Below, piece after piece: positions 5,442-5,701 of a stretch of 5,701 nucleotides of DNA. Below the pieces are notes generated by a model that made no database searches, was not told where the DNA came from, and was given only the letters and a program-made list of their open reading frames with translations. Source of the DNA: Candidatus Rokuibacteriota bacterium (lineage in GTDB: Bacteria; JAUVQV01); the NCBI GenBank assembly GCA_030597995.1, contig JAUVQV010000078.1, positions 1 to 5,701 of the forward strand. The letters run 5' to 3'. The number at the start of each line of letters is the position of its first letter. Position 1 is the first letter of the stretch. Made by a program: the position numbers and the translations under genes.

Positions 5442-5701
5442 TCCAATACCCTCATGACGGCAGTCTCGTCGCAATCGGGAAATTTAGTGCATTTGAGGCA
5501 ATCCCGCCAGACTTTGTGAGGGAGTTGAGCCTTGTCCACCGGTGTGAAACCAAGCTTCTGAAAAAACTTCGGCCGGTACGTGAGGGCGAAAACCTGGTGG
5601 ATATCCAGGCGGCGGGCCTCCTCGAGACAGTTTCTCACCAGGGCCTGTCCGACTCCCCAATTTCGATGGCGATGGTCGACCGCCAGGGAGCGGATTTCCG
5701 C
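5435..5701 (-). CDS. argA: GNAT N-acetyltransferase, probable short N-acetylglutamate synthase (C-terminal part)
   Basis: Only the last 88 residues are in the window; the 5' part lies beyond the right edge. The visible start AEIRSLAVDHRHRNWGVGQA carries GNAT motif A, with the acetyl-CoA pyrophosphate loop R-N-W-G-V-G. Then come QVFALTYRPKFFQKLGF (the motif B-type YxPxFFxKLGF) and PVDKAQLPHKVWRDCLKC, ending in TKFPDCDETAVMRVLEW. This LPHKVW-x-DCxxCxxFPxCDE tail is what I know from short, stand-alone GNAT-type N-acetylglutamate synthases, which acetylate glutamate to start arginine biosynthesis. A related amino-acid acetyltransferase cannot be excluded, because the substrate-binding N-terminal half is not visible. 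Three cysteines (visible residues 68, 71 and 77) form C-x2-C-x5-C. The stop overlaps the start of the TPR gene. Confidence 0.75.
   Translation of the reverse strand, partial: AEIRSLAVDHRHRNWGVGQALVRNCLEEARRLDIHQVFALTYRPKFFQKLGFTPVDKAQLPHKVWRDCLKCTKFPDCDETAVMRVLEW
5449..5453 (-). promoter_or_regulatory. Shine-Dalgarno site of the TPR gene
   Basis: GAGGG on the minus strand, inside the last codons of the acetyltransferase gene and 7 bases before the ATG at 5441. It fixes the start of the small TPR protein and supports translational coupling. Confidence 0.65.

Overview
The window is a GC-rich (roughly 60% by eye) bacterial chromosomal segment in which every gene I can support lies on the minus strand. 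The gene set is trpS-scpA-scpB-rluB-lnt, plus a short GNAT-type N-acetylglutamate synthase with a Cys-rich tail. This set and the recognisable protein sequences suggest a Gram-negative bacterium, most likely from the Desulfuromonadota/Geobacter-like part of the old Deltaproteobacteria. That placement is an inference from gene content and order, not a database result. Lnt requires lipoprotein N-acylation, which fits a diderm cell.

In the direction of transcription (right to left), the window opens with the C-terminal 88 residues of a GNAT acetyltransferase, probably ArgA (arginine biosynthesis). It overlaps by 7 bases a 76-residue single-TPR protein of unknown function. A gap of about 190 bases follows. 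It holds a 138-bp concentric palindrome that looks like a dispersed intergenic repeat, and then a good sigma-70-type promoter. That promoter drives a complete tRNA-Val(CAC) gene with encoded CCA, which is followed by a compact rho-independent terminator-like hairpin.

Downstream is a tight five-gene run: trpS (tryptophanyl-tRNA synthetase), scpA and scpB (kleisin and winged-helix subunits of the SMC condensin), rluB (S4-domain 23S rRNA pseudouridine synthase) and lnt (apolipoprotein N-acyltransferase). Gaps are 10, 30, 89 and 2 bases, so the genes are probably co-transcribed. They combine translation, chromosome segregation, ribosome modification and envelope lipoprotein maturation. The lnt gene runs off the left edge with all catalytic residues present and no stop yet reached.

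I see no CRISPR array, insertion sequence, phage gene or defence system, and the genes are largely housekeeping. The points that deserve a second look are a four-cysteine pattern in TrpRS that matches the iron-sulfur site known from Thermotoga maritima TrpRS, the concentric palindromic repeat, the coupled ArgA-TPR pair, a terminator hairpin just before the trpS start, and a nine-base homopolymer that decides how lnt ends.
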